Source: Lentinus brumalis (taxonomy: Eukaryota > Basidiomycota > Agaricomycetes > Polyporales > Polyporaceae). Taken from it: a stretch of 64,000 bases of DNA. Below the pieces are notes generated by a model that was given only the letters and a program-made list of their open reading frames with translations, did no database searches and was not told the origin of the DNA. The stretch is from contig MARA01000024.1 in the NCBI GenBank assembly GCA_001792895.1, positions 577,714 to 641,713 on the forward strand. The letters run 5' to 3'. Shown here one piece after another: positions 10,600 through 21,415 of the stretch; positions within the stretch are counted from its first letter, which is position 1, and each line of letters starts with the position of its first letter. The position numbers were made by a program, and so were the translations under genes.

Positions 10600-11869
10600 A
10601 TGTTCCCGCCTCGAGAACGACTGCCGGAGGGCGACGCTGCCATACGCGCTACAGACTCGGACGCTGCTCTTGCGAGACTATCTGCTGTTCGAAAAGGCTA
10701 CCTAACAGATCCGTACATCGCGCCCTTCGTGTCGCGACCGCACATCCAGCAGCCCCGACCGCCCCTCATCAACATAGGAACATATGTGCGATCGGAGGCG
10801 TTGGACGAGCTTGTGAACGGCTGGTTAGCGCTATGTGAGACGGAGGGGGCGAAGTGCCAGATCGTGAGCATGGGGCGGGGAGCGATACACGGTTCTGGCG
10901 GATCGCGGTGCGTGCGCAGTCGGGAGGCTTGCACGATGTCATTGAGCGGTGGCTCCTCAGGTAGACGGGCGATAAGAGGGACCTGTTGGCGAAGTACATC
11001 GAGTTGGACTTTGCAGAGATTACTACGAAGAAGGCGATGGCCATCCGCAAGAACCGGGACTTGAGCGCAGCTCTTGGGAAGCCCGAAGATGTCTCTCTGG
11101 GTACGCATATATAAGCTATGGATTTCGTTCAGTGCAACTGATGACATTGTCCAGCGAACGGAGGCACCGCGTTGCACTCGCCCGTCTATCACCTGCTCGC
11201 AGCCGACCTGCGCAAACCGCCTGCAGAATCCCTCGCGCCTCTTCTGACGTCTCCGAATGACCCTCTGCTATCGCCATCTCTGCCGACTCTACTCTTGTTT
11301 GAATGCGTCCTAGTTTACATGAGTCCGGAAGCGTCTCAGAATATTCTGCAATGGTTCACAGACTACTTCGCCGGCGGCTCGGGTATCCTCGGTTGCATCG
11401 TCTACGAGATGTTTGCTCTGGAAGACTCGTTTGGGAAAGTCATGGTGAACAACCTGAAGGTGAGTCCATCCAAAGTTGCCGTTGGTTCGGAAATTGAGCA
11501 GCATCAAGGCTCGGAATGTCACACTACCTGGTGCTCAGCCGTACCCCACGTTCGACACCCTCCCCAATCGCTTCCTTCAACATGGATGGGATATTGCACG
11601 AGCGCTGACCCTGAAGGATATTCGGAGGGGGTACATTGAACCTGCGGAGCTTGAGAGGTCCGCCTGTTTCCTACCGTTTCGCCTTCGCCCTACTCACACT
11701 AATGTGCAGGATATCGCGTCTGGAGATGCTGGACGAGATTGAGGAGCTTGAACTCGTGCTGGCGCACTACGCCATCACATGGGGTTGCAAACTGCCGGCC
11801 AACTCCGCCGAACTGAAGGCACAGTGGGTAGAATGGGGCCTCAAACGAAAAGAAACGCATGAGCTGTGA
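10600..11869 (+). CDS. PPM1: Leucine carboxyl methyltransferase 1 (PP2A methyltransferase), apparent frameshift
   Basis: S-adenosylmethionine-dependent enzyme that methylates the C-terminal Leu of the PP2A catalytic subunit and so promotes holoenzyme assembly. The N-terminal exon holds KGYLTDPYIAPFV, PPLINIGTYVR and LCETEGAKCQIVSMG. The SAM motif GAGSDTRFWRIA then continues in another frame, so one G appears to be missing in the GGGG run at 10872-10875. An intron spliced to ACGGGCGAT then gives TGDKRDLLAKYIELDFAEITTKKAMAIRK. Later exons give YHLLAADLR, LLFECVLVYMSPEAS, NILQWFTDYF, YEMFALEDSFGKVM, PYPTFDTLPNRFLQHGWD, EIEELELVLAHYAITWG and a C-terminus KETHEL. All expected segments survive outside the frameshift, so an assembly indel in a functional gene is the better guess. 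Confidence 0.88.
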
Positions 11870-12014
11870 GTGTCATGTATCGCGGAGTAGTCCCATACAC
11901 GTGTATTATTCCAAGCTGTATCATACTGGAAAAGGGTGAGAGAACGCAAGGAGATGGGTGCTTTGGCACGTACCTCAAGCACGTCAATGTCCCTCAGCCC
12001 TTCACGACCGTCTC

Positions 12015-12922
12015 TCACCGGATGGGTCGACTCAATAGCTCCTGGTGGACGTTGAAGTACCTGTGGAAAGTGCGCTCAAACGTGACTGCCCGTGTCGCAT
12101 AGTGGAAGCTACGCACCGAACAACTTTGCCAATTTGCCGACATGTCCCAACACCGTTCTCATCCCAGCTCACCACCCAACTACCCAGCACCTCCCCAGCC
12201 TTGTTCCGCGTCTCCGCGATCGTCTCCTCCCTCGGGATGAGTCCCTCCGCCCGCGCCCTCTCCACCTCGTCCTCGGGAAGCTTGAACCCTTCCGCGAGCT
12301 CCCACGTTGCGAACGGCCTGCTGGTTGGCACAAGGAAGGCCGTGTCGTATACAGTCGTTATGCGTTGATGCCAGGCGAGCGTGTAGGTGGTCATCTCGAG
12401 CGCGTTGCCGCTGCCTGCTGCCTGTGCACCCTCCGGCTTCAGCCAGCGCAGTGTGGCGACGTATGGACGGCCAACCCAAGCGACGAGCGCGGTAGAAACG
12501 CCGCTCGCGGCCATAGCCATACCCGCAAGCGCGAACCGCGCGACGACGGGCAGGCTCGAGGTCGTTTCGATTATGAATATTAAGGGTGTGACCGCAAAGG
12601 TGAGCGAGAGGGTGGATAGGGAGAATATCTTCAGCCGACGGTACGTGGTCGTGAGCGGGCCATGGTAGACCTCGTCTTCCGGCGCGAGCTCGGCTGGTGC
12701 TTTTCGTGCTTCCTTGGGCGGGTTCACCTCAGAAGGGGGGAGAGGGGGAGGGCTCTGCGTAGCCATGCATCTTCGTCCTGAGAACAAGGGGCCGCAGCGC
12801 GGGACGAGGAGCGGTGTGGGTCTGGAGAGTATTCCAAGACATCTTCGGGCAGTGAGCGACGAGAATTGACACGGTCTTAGTCGCGTAGAGAGTCTGAGCA
12901 CAGGCGACCCCGAGAGCTTCAT
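12015..12922 (-). CDS. TMEM70/TMEM186/TMEM223-family mitochondrial membrane protein
   Basis: A protein of about 280 residues with an Arg/Ser-rich, acid-poor N-terminus (MKLSGSPVLRLSTRLR...) suited to mitochondrial import. A proline-rich linker follows, then EDEVYHGPLTTTYRRLKIFSLST, the typical entry to the TMEM70-like domain, and two hydrophobic segments (SLTFAVTPLIFII and ARFALAGMAMAASGVSTALVAW). The C-terminal part has YTLAWHQRITTVYDTAFLVPTSRPF and RQIGKVV. A final intron, read on the minus strand, joins GKVVR to YFNVHQELLSRPIR-stop. Family members assist respiratory-complex assembly (TMEM70 for complexes I and V, TMEM186 for complex I, TMEM223 for complex IV); which role applies here cannot be told from sequence. 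Start 12922 is the first defensible ATG. The gene is divergent from dynactin p25, with about 160 bp between start codons. Confidence 0.75.
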
Positions 12923-13081
12923 GGTGGACAGAGCGAGAGGCACTACTGCCTGCGCGCATGCAGCCATCTGCCGCGGCCCGCGGGTGGTCGACGCGTCTGC
13001 GCATGCCGGACGCGCGCCTGCACACCTTGTCCTTGACCGTGAACTCAAGCCCTATCCGAGCTTACCTTGCGCTGTACTACT

Positions 13082-14131
13082 ATGGACCTTCCGATATACT
13101 ACACGCGAGCAGAGTACATTGAGACGGTAGGTGAATAGGTACTCTACGCCGCCATCATAAGCTCGTTGACTGACTACCTGCACGCTTAGGACACCGGGAA
13201 CAAAGTCTCCCGTAGAGCGACCATCTCTGGTCCGCAAAATATCATTCTAGGGGGAAAGACCGTCATAGCGAGCGGCGCAATCATCCGAGGAGACTTGCGT
13301 CGGACTGGGCCTGGCCATGCTGTTGTGATATCGCTTGGTCGATACTGTCTAATCGGCGAGGGATGTGTGATGAGGTGAGTTCTAGAGCCTCACTGTGCGT
13401 TTCTGAGGGAGCATCGAGGAGACTTCACCTTTGGCGGTATACGTACACGCCCTTCCCGACTGGAGGATGTCACCTCTCACCCGGTACTCGGGATAACTTT
13501 ATGCTTGGACAGAAGTCTTCCTTGACGAGCCGTATATTCGTTCTCTTTTTAAGGCCCATTGTTCGCTTCGCGTACTCTCGGACCGTCACACTACCTATGT
13601 GAAAGTTTGCATGGAGACGGACGCAATACATATGGAACCGCATTGGACACCATGTTGACTTCCCAGCAGACCTCCGTACAAGACGTACCGCGGAAACTTC
13701 AACTACTACCCTATGAAGATAGGAGACCATGTGCACATCGGTGCTAACTCCATCGTTGAGGCCGCCACCATTGGCAACCACGTTGAGATTGGCAAGAACT
13801 GTATCATCGTAAGCCTAGCCTCAACGTCGTACTCACCTCCGCGACACCGGTTCTCATTGCATTCACAGGGCAAGTTCACGATCATAAAAGACTGCGCGAG
13901 AATCGCTGATAACACTGTTATCCCCCCGAATACCGTCGTCCCTGCTCTGGCTCTGTTCGCTGGTTCTCCTGGTACGCTCACATCCCCTTCCGTTCAAGCT
14001 ACATTGGGATGTTAGGCTAACGCTAATCAGCTCGATTCATCGAAGACCTTCCCGAATCCACCCCCGAAATGGTTGAAGCACAGACAAAGCAGTACTACAC
14101 TCGCTTCCAACCACTTCCTGCAGAACGGTAG
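13082..14131 (+). CDS. DCTN5: Dynactin subunit 5 (p25)
   Basis: Pointed-end complex subunit of dynactin, which with p27 helps link dynein to endosomal cargo. Spliced exons read MDLPIYYTRAEYIET, DTGNKVSRRATISGPQNIIL, GGKTVIASGAIIRGDLRR and VVISLGRYCLIGEGCV. A later exon has PPYKTYRGNFNYYPMKIGDHV, then HIGANSIVEAATIGNHVEIG, KNCIIGKFTIIKDCARIADN and TVIPPNTVVPALALFAGSPA. The recurring hexapeptide pattern is that of a left-handed beta helix, as expected for p25. The C-terminus is RFIEDLPESTPEMVEAQ and YYTRFQPLPAER. At least four short introns are needed, and no frame break was seen. It is co-oriented with the TRK gene downstream. Confidence 0.93.
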
Positions 14132-14564
14132 CCTGAGCCACTTCCCCGTGATTATACCCCATCCACACTCGATACCCGCAGCCCGTCAGACGGTGGGCTC
14201 GCCGTCGCTCCGATATCGATCGCCCTGTCGTCCCCTTCTCCTCGGTACTTATGGTCGGCATAGAGCCTTGAAGCATGTATTCACTATCACGAAACACAAT
14301 AGCACAGCGAGATCGTATGTTGGAGACGAGAAGGAGCGAGAAAGACGTTCGGTTGAGCGCCACAGTGACATTCGCCTACAACCGCCAATGCAGTCATGGG
14401 CGGCTGACTGTTAGGACTTTCACCTAGACCGTCATCTTCGACAACCCTGCTTCGACTTCTCACCACACGCCTCTAACGCCAATGCTGCATATTTCAAGCT
14501 AACACCACGCCCATCGCATCGCCATTGCCGTTGCTCGCGACGTCAACTCCAACGTCCAGACGAT

Positions 14565-17500
14565 ATGCCTTCGTTCCCCGGCCGCGTCTCGTTCACAAGT
14601 CAACTTGGAAAATTCAAATCTTACGTCTTCAGGCACCTGAACTTCTATCGAGTCCATCTCGTGTTCTTGTGAGTTGCGTTCCAGCTCGTTCTCTTCAGCG
14701 GCACGATAGCCTCGGCGGCGTGGTTGGAGGGGGGAGTAGCGAGGGGCCTGGTCGCTGATGGTGGAGCCGATGTGGCCGCTCAGTTTTGGGAACAACAATA
14801 TGAGAGGCGTCGAATAGATGGGATCTTACCAGGTCAAATGGACGGAGGAGACGTATTCTGCTTTTGCGTGTTCAATGTCCCCTCTCGAGTGATCATTGCG
14901 AACCACGCTGACTTCTGCAACCCGCCAGTACCTTCACGCCCCTCATATTTTCCGGCATCTTCTATGCTGTCAATGGCGAATTTCACATATCCTACATAGA
15001 CTGCCTCTTCAACTGCGTCAGTGCGATGACTGTGTGCGGTCTAGCGTCGGTGGATTTGAGCAGCCTGACCGGCTACCAGCAAGCGCTACTCTTCATCCAG
15101 ATGTGCCTGGGAAGCCCAGTGAGTGAATGCGAGCCAGCATCATCGTTCGCGTACGGCATACTGAGGATCATCCCAGGTCGTGGTCTCGTGGACGATGGTC
15201 TACATCCGAAGGTACGATTGATAAGCGGTGTCCGCCTTGTCACGAAGTGACCCGACCCCCTTGCAGGAGTTTCTTCGCTCGGAAGTTCCAGCGGATCGTG
15301 GAGGCTGAGCTCGCACGACGGGCAGCTCGGCAGATGCATATGCCTGTAGACGTGAAGCTAGAGCCATGGTGGAAGAGAGCGTGGAAGCTGTTGAGGCTGC
15401 CGTGGAAGAGTCGGCTGCGTTCGCTCAGTGACGTCGCTGTGCAGGAGGTCGGACAACGCGGACGCTACCAGCTTCGCCCGGATATGATCAGACGGGTCGA
15501 AGGTGCTCCCAAGCTGGTCGACCCGAGCGGATGGATCAGCGAAGGCGTGTCCGAGCAGCGAGTTGGCAACCACGCCTCGCCTGACGGCAACGCGAAAGAG
15601 AATGAAGGAGAGTCTGGCTCCGGAGCGAACACCGAGTTGACAGAGATGGAGCACAAGCGGGAAGGCTCGGGGACGCCAGAACAGGAGCCGTATGTCTTAT
15701 ACGCCAACGCACGCCGATATTAACGCTGAGAAGCACCCTCTTCAGTCGCGAACCACAGCCCACGGAGACCTCCCCACGCTCCGCCCCGTCCCCGATGATC
15801 AGTGAGTGATTGCGGTTAATGATCGTCAGTGCTCTTAAGGGATCGTGCTATCCAGGCGCTACTCCCATTCTCCGCACGCAAACCATGAACAGGCCACAAA
15901 GAGGCCCCCAGATGGCCCGCACGCAAACTGTCGAGTTTGCAGCGACTCCACAAGCGATAGGTCCTGAACGGCGATTCAGCCCGATTCCTCAGTCTCCTAG
16001 AGAGGAAGAAGCAGCGTATGGGATGCCGCGTGGACGAAGTGCGTTTATCTGCCAACGGCGTAAACACCTCGCAGCTAATTCCGTCATGTCATACAGGGTC
16101 TATGTCACGTCCGACCATGTCGCGTCCCACAATGTCGCGTCCCACCGCATCGCGAGCTAGGGGCGCGTCGTTTTCGCGGACTGGCACGATCACCACTGCT
16201 GCTTCCCATTCGCATCTACCGAGGCGCACAATGCACAGAGGCTTTGGCGGATTCCCGATGCCTCACGAGCTTCTGTCCAGGTTGTTTGGACGCGCGTTTC
16301 CTCAGCTGGAACGCAAACTGACACGCACCATCACGATACCGCGCACACGCACAATCGCTTCGGAGCATGGCACCGTGGGCCCGGGTACACGGGCAGTCCC
16401 GTACATTTCTTTTGAAGCGGTGGTCGGTCGCAACTCGGTGTTTCAAGCTCTCACCCGTGAACAGCTTGAAGAGCTCGGAGGTGTCGAATACCGCGCCTTG
16501 ACGGCGTTACTCTGGATCGTGGCTGTGGTACGTCCCGTATGGCTGGTATCCTGCTCTTATTGACGTGGTGTACAGTACCATCTCGGTCTTCAACTGCTGG
16601 CGTTCATCGTGATCGCCCCTTACATGTCAATCCCACGATGGCACAGCGATTTCGTCCCGCCTGCGCTCCACAGGGCGGTTCCTTCTACCTGGTTTTCGGC
16701 GTTTCAAGTCGTCTCATCGTACACGAATACCGGCATGTCTCTCGTCGACACTTCTATGGTTCCATTTCAACAGGCATACCCTATGATTGCGTTCATGATT
16801 ATCTTGATTTTGGCTGGCAACACTGCATTCGTACGTCCTCCTTTGCACAGTTACGAATATCCGCACCTGACTATAGCGTGTGTTTCTAGCCCATACTGTA
16901 AGTTCGTCTTGCGCTTCCATTTTTCAAGTACACTGAGACTCTTTGGGCCATCAAGATTACGATTCGAGATGTGAGCTTCTTGAGACTTATTCTCGCCAAG
17001 GTGTGCTGACAGCGTGATCACAGATGGATCCTCACGAAACTAGTACCAAGACATTCTCGTATCAACGAGACGCTACACTTCCTCCTAGATCATCCACGAC
17101 GTTGTTTCATATACCTGTTCCCATCGCATCAAACATGGTTCCTTCTAACTGTGCTATTCGCCCTCAAGTAGGTGCTTGCTTTCCGACTGCATTCATCACA
17201 AATAACCTTGCTCTATATTCCTCAGCCTCACAGATTGGTTTTTCTTTCTTGTCCTGGACATCGGCAACCCTGCGATGAGCTCTATACCTGTCGGTGTGCG
17301 CTTTATCATCGGACTATTACAAGCAACTGCTGTTCGCGCCGCAGGCTTCGGTACTGTGGCTTTGTCAGCCTTGGCTCCCGCTGTGAAGTGAGTGGTCGTC
17401 GGTATCTTGTACTGTCAAAGCCTAACATATCGCACAGAGTTCTGTATGTCATCATGATGTATGTCAGCGTATGTGAGTGCAAACGACGTCCTAGCGCGTA

Positions 17501-18490
17501 CATGTCCCTTGTTGACCGCCATTGACAGACCCCATCGCTATGAGGTGAGGACTTTTCGTTGGGATCAGCAACGTATACCTCATATCTGCTCAGTGTACGG
17601 TCTACGAACGTCTACGAAGAAAAGTCTCTTGGAGTATTCACCGACGACGAGGAATCCGAAGAGGAAGCCTTTAACCCTACTGGGAGCCGCGCTACGGTGT
17701 GGGGAAGATATCTCGCCATGCATGCGCGGAAGCAGCTCTCTTTCGGTATGTTATGTCGTTACGCGAGGGTACAGGACTACACTGACCAGATGCCAGATAT
17801 GTGGTGGCTTGGACTCGCGCTGTTCGTGGTCTGCATCATCGAGGTGCGTCCCCCGTGGCATTGTGGTGGGAAATTCCGTTGACTTGAGTTCAGAGGAACG
17901 GCCTCGACGACGTCGCCAACAGCAACTGGTTCAATATATTCACCATAGGTAAACGTCCAAATTCTGAGATACTCGTTCGTCCTCCTGACGTCGTCGATCA
18001 GTGTTTGAGCTCGTCTCTGCATACGGCACAGTTGGCCTCAGTCTCGGCCTCCCCTCCGTGAGCTACGTTGTTCTAGCACAGGTTGGCCCTCGCTCACCGT
18101 TTGCACTAGGCAAACTACTCCTTCTCCGGCGCTCTTCGTCCGCTGTCCAAGCTGATCATTTGTGCGGTCATGCTGCGTGGTCGCCACCGCGGCCTCCCGG
18201 TCGCAATCGACCGTGCCGTGATGCTGCCATATGAGTTCAAGGAAGGCCTACAAGACGGCCGAGGGATGGCGTTCGACGAGTTCGGAGACTTCGACGTATT
18301 CTCGGAGTCGTCCACCTCTAGCGAGGGCTCAGAGCATAGCCTGGATGACCTCAGCACTCGCTCGGGAAGGGACAGCACTACCCAGGCTCCGCCGGGTTTC
18401 GCCGATCAAGAGTGCTCTCCCATACGAGGACGTGATACCGCTCCGAGGACGGACTTCGTGCACGCCGACACCGTGCGCAAGGTCGAATAA
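14565..18490 (+). CDS. TRK1: TRK-family high-affinity potassium transporter
   Basis: Plasma-membrane K+ transporter of the TrkH/TRK type, with at least ten exons. All four pore-loop regions are visible: SAMTVCGLASVDLSSLTG (about 15020-15070), SSYTNTGMSLVDTSM (about 16715-16755), TAVRAAGFGTVALSAL (about 17325-17375) and VSAYGTVGLSLGLPS (about 18010-18060). Helices include HLNFYRVHLVF, TFTPLIFSGIFYAVNG and AYPMIAFMIILILAGNTAF. Between the first and second pore units lies the long hydrophilic loop typical of fungal TRKs. It contains a short repeat of MSRPT units (about 16100-16150) and MARTQTVEF. Introns at about 15690-15750 (after EQEP) and 15810-15850 remove apparent frame breaks. The tail is acidic and Ser-rich (FGDFDVFSESSTSSEGSEHS). 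The start MPSFPGRVSFTSQLG fits homologues. The gene appears intact. Confidence 0.92.
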
Positions 18491-18893
18491 CGGACTAACG
18501 AAATAGTGGATGAGCACTGCAACAAAGGTGCTCTCATGACATAGACTGAGGCTTCAGCATGTGCCTCTTATGAATCTCATATCGGACTCTAGCTCCTTCG
18601 AATGCGTGCATGCATTTGTGGGACATTTATCGTTATTGTATTGCCATCTGTCGGTCTCGTATTGTTTGCAATCGCATCGTGGATCCGTTTGTCCACTGCT
18701 CACGGTGTGTGAAGACGGGGCGCCGCGGAAAACAGAGTAGACCACGTCGGGCCGTTCTGCATTGGGGAAGCATATCAGGTGAGCTTATCCCATTCTCACA
18801 TGTGGTATATTTATCTGGCATGTCGGCTATGAGTCGACCATCTATCGACTGTACCACCCACTACCCTCTACCAACTGCCGAGCTGCGATCTGT

Positions 18894-20864
18894 ATGGCGC
18901 ACTTCCCAGGATCGCCTGAGAAGACGAGGGAGTCACTGTGAGTACTTCTCGCTTGCTACCGTCCGATTACCGATGCGAAGTTCAATCATTACTGCTACAG
19001 CCTCCCAAAGCTCCGGCTGAAGCCTTGGTTGCGGGCCAGTCCGCCCGGCATCATCCTCCGAAATGCGAGGATCATAGATCCAGCAGAGTCTCGGGTGCTT
19101 GATGGATACCAAGATGTGGTTATCAAAGATGGATTGATCGCCTCATTGAACCCATCCGAGCTCAACACGGTTGAGCCGCAGCTAGCTGAGGTAGACTTGG
19201 GTGGCAAGTTCCTCTGCCCGTATGTTCTTCACAGTTTTGTGGTGACTGGAGCTGAAGTGGAGCTTGTCAGGGGGCTCGTTGACTGCCACGTCCACGTCAC
19301 AGCCGTCCCGGGAGTCAGGTCTATGGGCGAACTTACCCAGACCCCGTTAGAACTCATCCACCTCAGGTCTACCTATGTCTTGCGAGGTCAGTCGGCTTGT
19401 CTTCGAATTAGGCTGTCTTGGCTGACCAAGGTTCAGAGATGCTTCTCCGTGGTTTCACGACCGTTCGTGATACAGGTTTCTGCGATGCCTCTGATGCGTT
19501 TTCAAATGGCTTACGCCTTTTGCAGGCGGCGCGAGTAAGGCGCTCGCGAATGCTATTGCGGAAGGTCTTGTGTTGGGCCCTCGGCTCATTCAATGCGGCA
19601 AAGCGCTGTCGCAGACGGGTTCGTTAAACTGCCGTACTCGAATGTCTCCTACGCCCTGATGTACGTGGCAATGCAGGTGGTCATGCCGATTTCGGGGCCG
19701 GGGACACAGGAACAGGCTGCTGTGGTGGACATTCTCACTCACTCGGACGCACGTGTGACGGAGTGCCGGAGGTGTTGAAGGCGACGCGGGACACTCTTAA
19801 AGGCGGCGCTGACTTCGTCAAGATAATGTGCGGTGGCGGAGTCGCTTCTCCGACGGTGAGGACTCATCTTCGCTTGACCGAATGAATCTGTGCCGAACTC
19901 TCCCCAGGATAGCATAGAGTCCGTCCAGTTCACCGCGGAAGAAATACACGCTATCACGACCACATGCGCGCAGATGGGAAACGTGCACAGTGAGTTTAGT
20001 TCATAGTCGAGCCAGAGCCTACCACTGTCTGAACTTAGACCCATCGCCACAGCAACCGCGCACGCGTACACCGATGCCGCTGTTCGTCATGCTATCGACA
20101 ATGGAGTCAAGGGTATCGAACATGGCAACCTGATAGGTCGAGAGACCGCGGAACTGTACGTCGTGCGAAGAAGCTTGCCTGCAAGTATTGCTGATGAGCT
20201 TTGGAAGGATGGCGTCGAAGGGAATCTTCCTCACTCCGACTCTTTCTTGCTATGGAATCATGGTCCGACCTCCGTGGGAAGACTTCCTTCCGCCAGATGG
20301 TAAAGCGAAGAACGAGCAAGTGATGTCGCGGGGGCTGGACGCATTGAAGATAGCGGACGATGCAGGTATAGTTATATGCTAGTGAGTGCATTATGTTCCC
20401 GTCGATTTAGTCCTTCGGGAAGTGATGTGGGGTGCACAGTGGGTCTGACCTTCTCACGTCGATGCACGCGCTGCAGACCGAAGAAGTAAGTGCCCTCAAA
20501 GTCGCGTCACGGTCTGGAACAGAGTCTGATCATGGCTCACATCCTTGTAGTTCACCGTCCGCAACTCCATTCTTCCATCCGCAAGGGTCCTCAAGCATGC
20601 GACGACCAATGCAGGTACAGTGTTGGCACGACTGCGAGGTTGGATCTGGCTTACCTTGCGTCTTGCACAGCACTAATGCTAGGAGATTCGAAGCTCGGCA
20701 AGATCGCGTCCGGATGTTACGCAGACATGCTTGTTCTGGACGTCAACCCGCTGGACGACGTCACCATCTTGGACTATCCCGAAGACCACCTTTCTGCTGT
20801 CATTCAAGGTGGACGCGTTGTTAGCAGCCGTCTAAAGGAATTGAAGGCGGAGTCTTCGGCGTGA
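18894..20864 (+). CDS. Metal-dependent amidohydrolase (imidazolonepropionase/prolidase-like)
   Basis: TIM-barrel amidohydrolase with a complete binuclear metal site spread over many short exons. The HxH pair is in [10 protein letters not shown] (about 19275-19300), the candidate carboxylated Lys in [12 protein letters not shown] (about 19810-19840), the two further His in [13 protein letters not shown] and GIEHGNLIG (about 20050-20135), and the catalytic Asp in [10 protein letters not shown] (about 20440-20470). The N-terminal small domain reads [20 protein letters not shown] and the C-terminal strand [20 protein letters not shown], both usual for this family. Start at 18894 ([15 protein letters not shown]) joins through a GTGAGT intron to [16 protein letters not shown]. 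The substrate cannot be told from sequence; relatives hydrolyse cyclic amides or Xaa-Pro-like compounds. No secretion signal is seen. It lies downstream of TRK in the same direction. Confidence 0.87.
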
Positions 20865-21269
20865 GAAGACTCTTTAGTTCGGGGCTGGACTTCGGTAGTA
20901 GTGCTCAGCTGAAGGTTGTGGGAGCATCCATAGCTTCATGGACGGTGGTAGTACCACCGCCGCCCGGCGAGAATGTATCAGTAGAGTACTACAAACAGCT
21001 TGAGGTGGAGTCCACAACTCGAAAACCTATGTCACGACGTTTTCTGCTCGAGCTCGTTGTGGTTGCAGTCTAGAATCGCAGATGTGGCGCATTGCGTACA
21101 TCTTTCGCTGAGAAAACCAGTACCTTGGGATTACCTCCGCAGCATACAATGAGGAACGGCTGCAACTTGCAAGCACACGGCGGGCGCTGGCCTACGCGCC
21201 CAACACGCGCCCACGTGCAGTGCACGCGTAGGGAGCGCCTAACTGGCCAGTGGCCGTTGACTTTCCTAC
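20865..21269. other. Intergenic spacer before FunK1 copy 3
   Basis: No gene is recognised. A GC-rich stretch (GGCGGGCGCTGGCCTACGCG, about 21178-21197) precedes the conserved FunK1 upstream element. Confidence 0.5.
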
Positions 21270-21355
21270 ATAACCACCACCACGGCTTGCGGTCCCGTCA
21301 GTCTCGTGATTTATTAACCGTATGCGTGCAACAATAATCATTGTTTGTGCATGAA
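21270..21355 (+). promoter_or_regulatory. Conserved upstream element of FunK1 copy 3
   Basis: The block contains CTCGTGATTTATTAACCG followed by ATGCGTGCAACAATAATCA, preceded by TAACCACCACCAC. It matches the block upstream of FunK1 copy 1 (3153-3240, opposite strand) much better than the spacer around it. It sits 60-145 bases before the ATG, so it could be a promoter or 5'-UTR element retained after gene duplication. Confidence 0.55.
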
Positions 21356-21415
21356 TAGGCTGAAGCTGCGCATCCAACCGTACGTCCCTCTTCTCTCACT
21401 ACCACCACCACCGCG

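Noticed and set aside
11767..12018. Possible extra 3' exon of the TMEM70-like gene overlapping the methyltransferase 3' end
   Set aside because: The spliced frame already ends at TGA 12015-12017 after HQELLSRPIR, a natural C-terminus; the further frame is the antisense of LCMT1 coding sequence.
15690..15850. Apparent stop and frameshift in the TRK gene after EQEPYVLYANARRY
   Set aside because: A GTATGT...CTTCAG intron of about 57 bp and a second GTGAGT...TCCAG intron restore one continuous frame (EPREPQPTETSPRSAPSPMIS-ATPILRTQ), so no lesion is needed.
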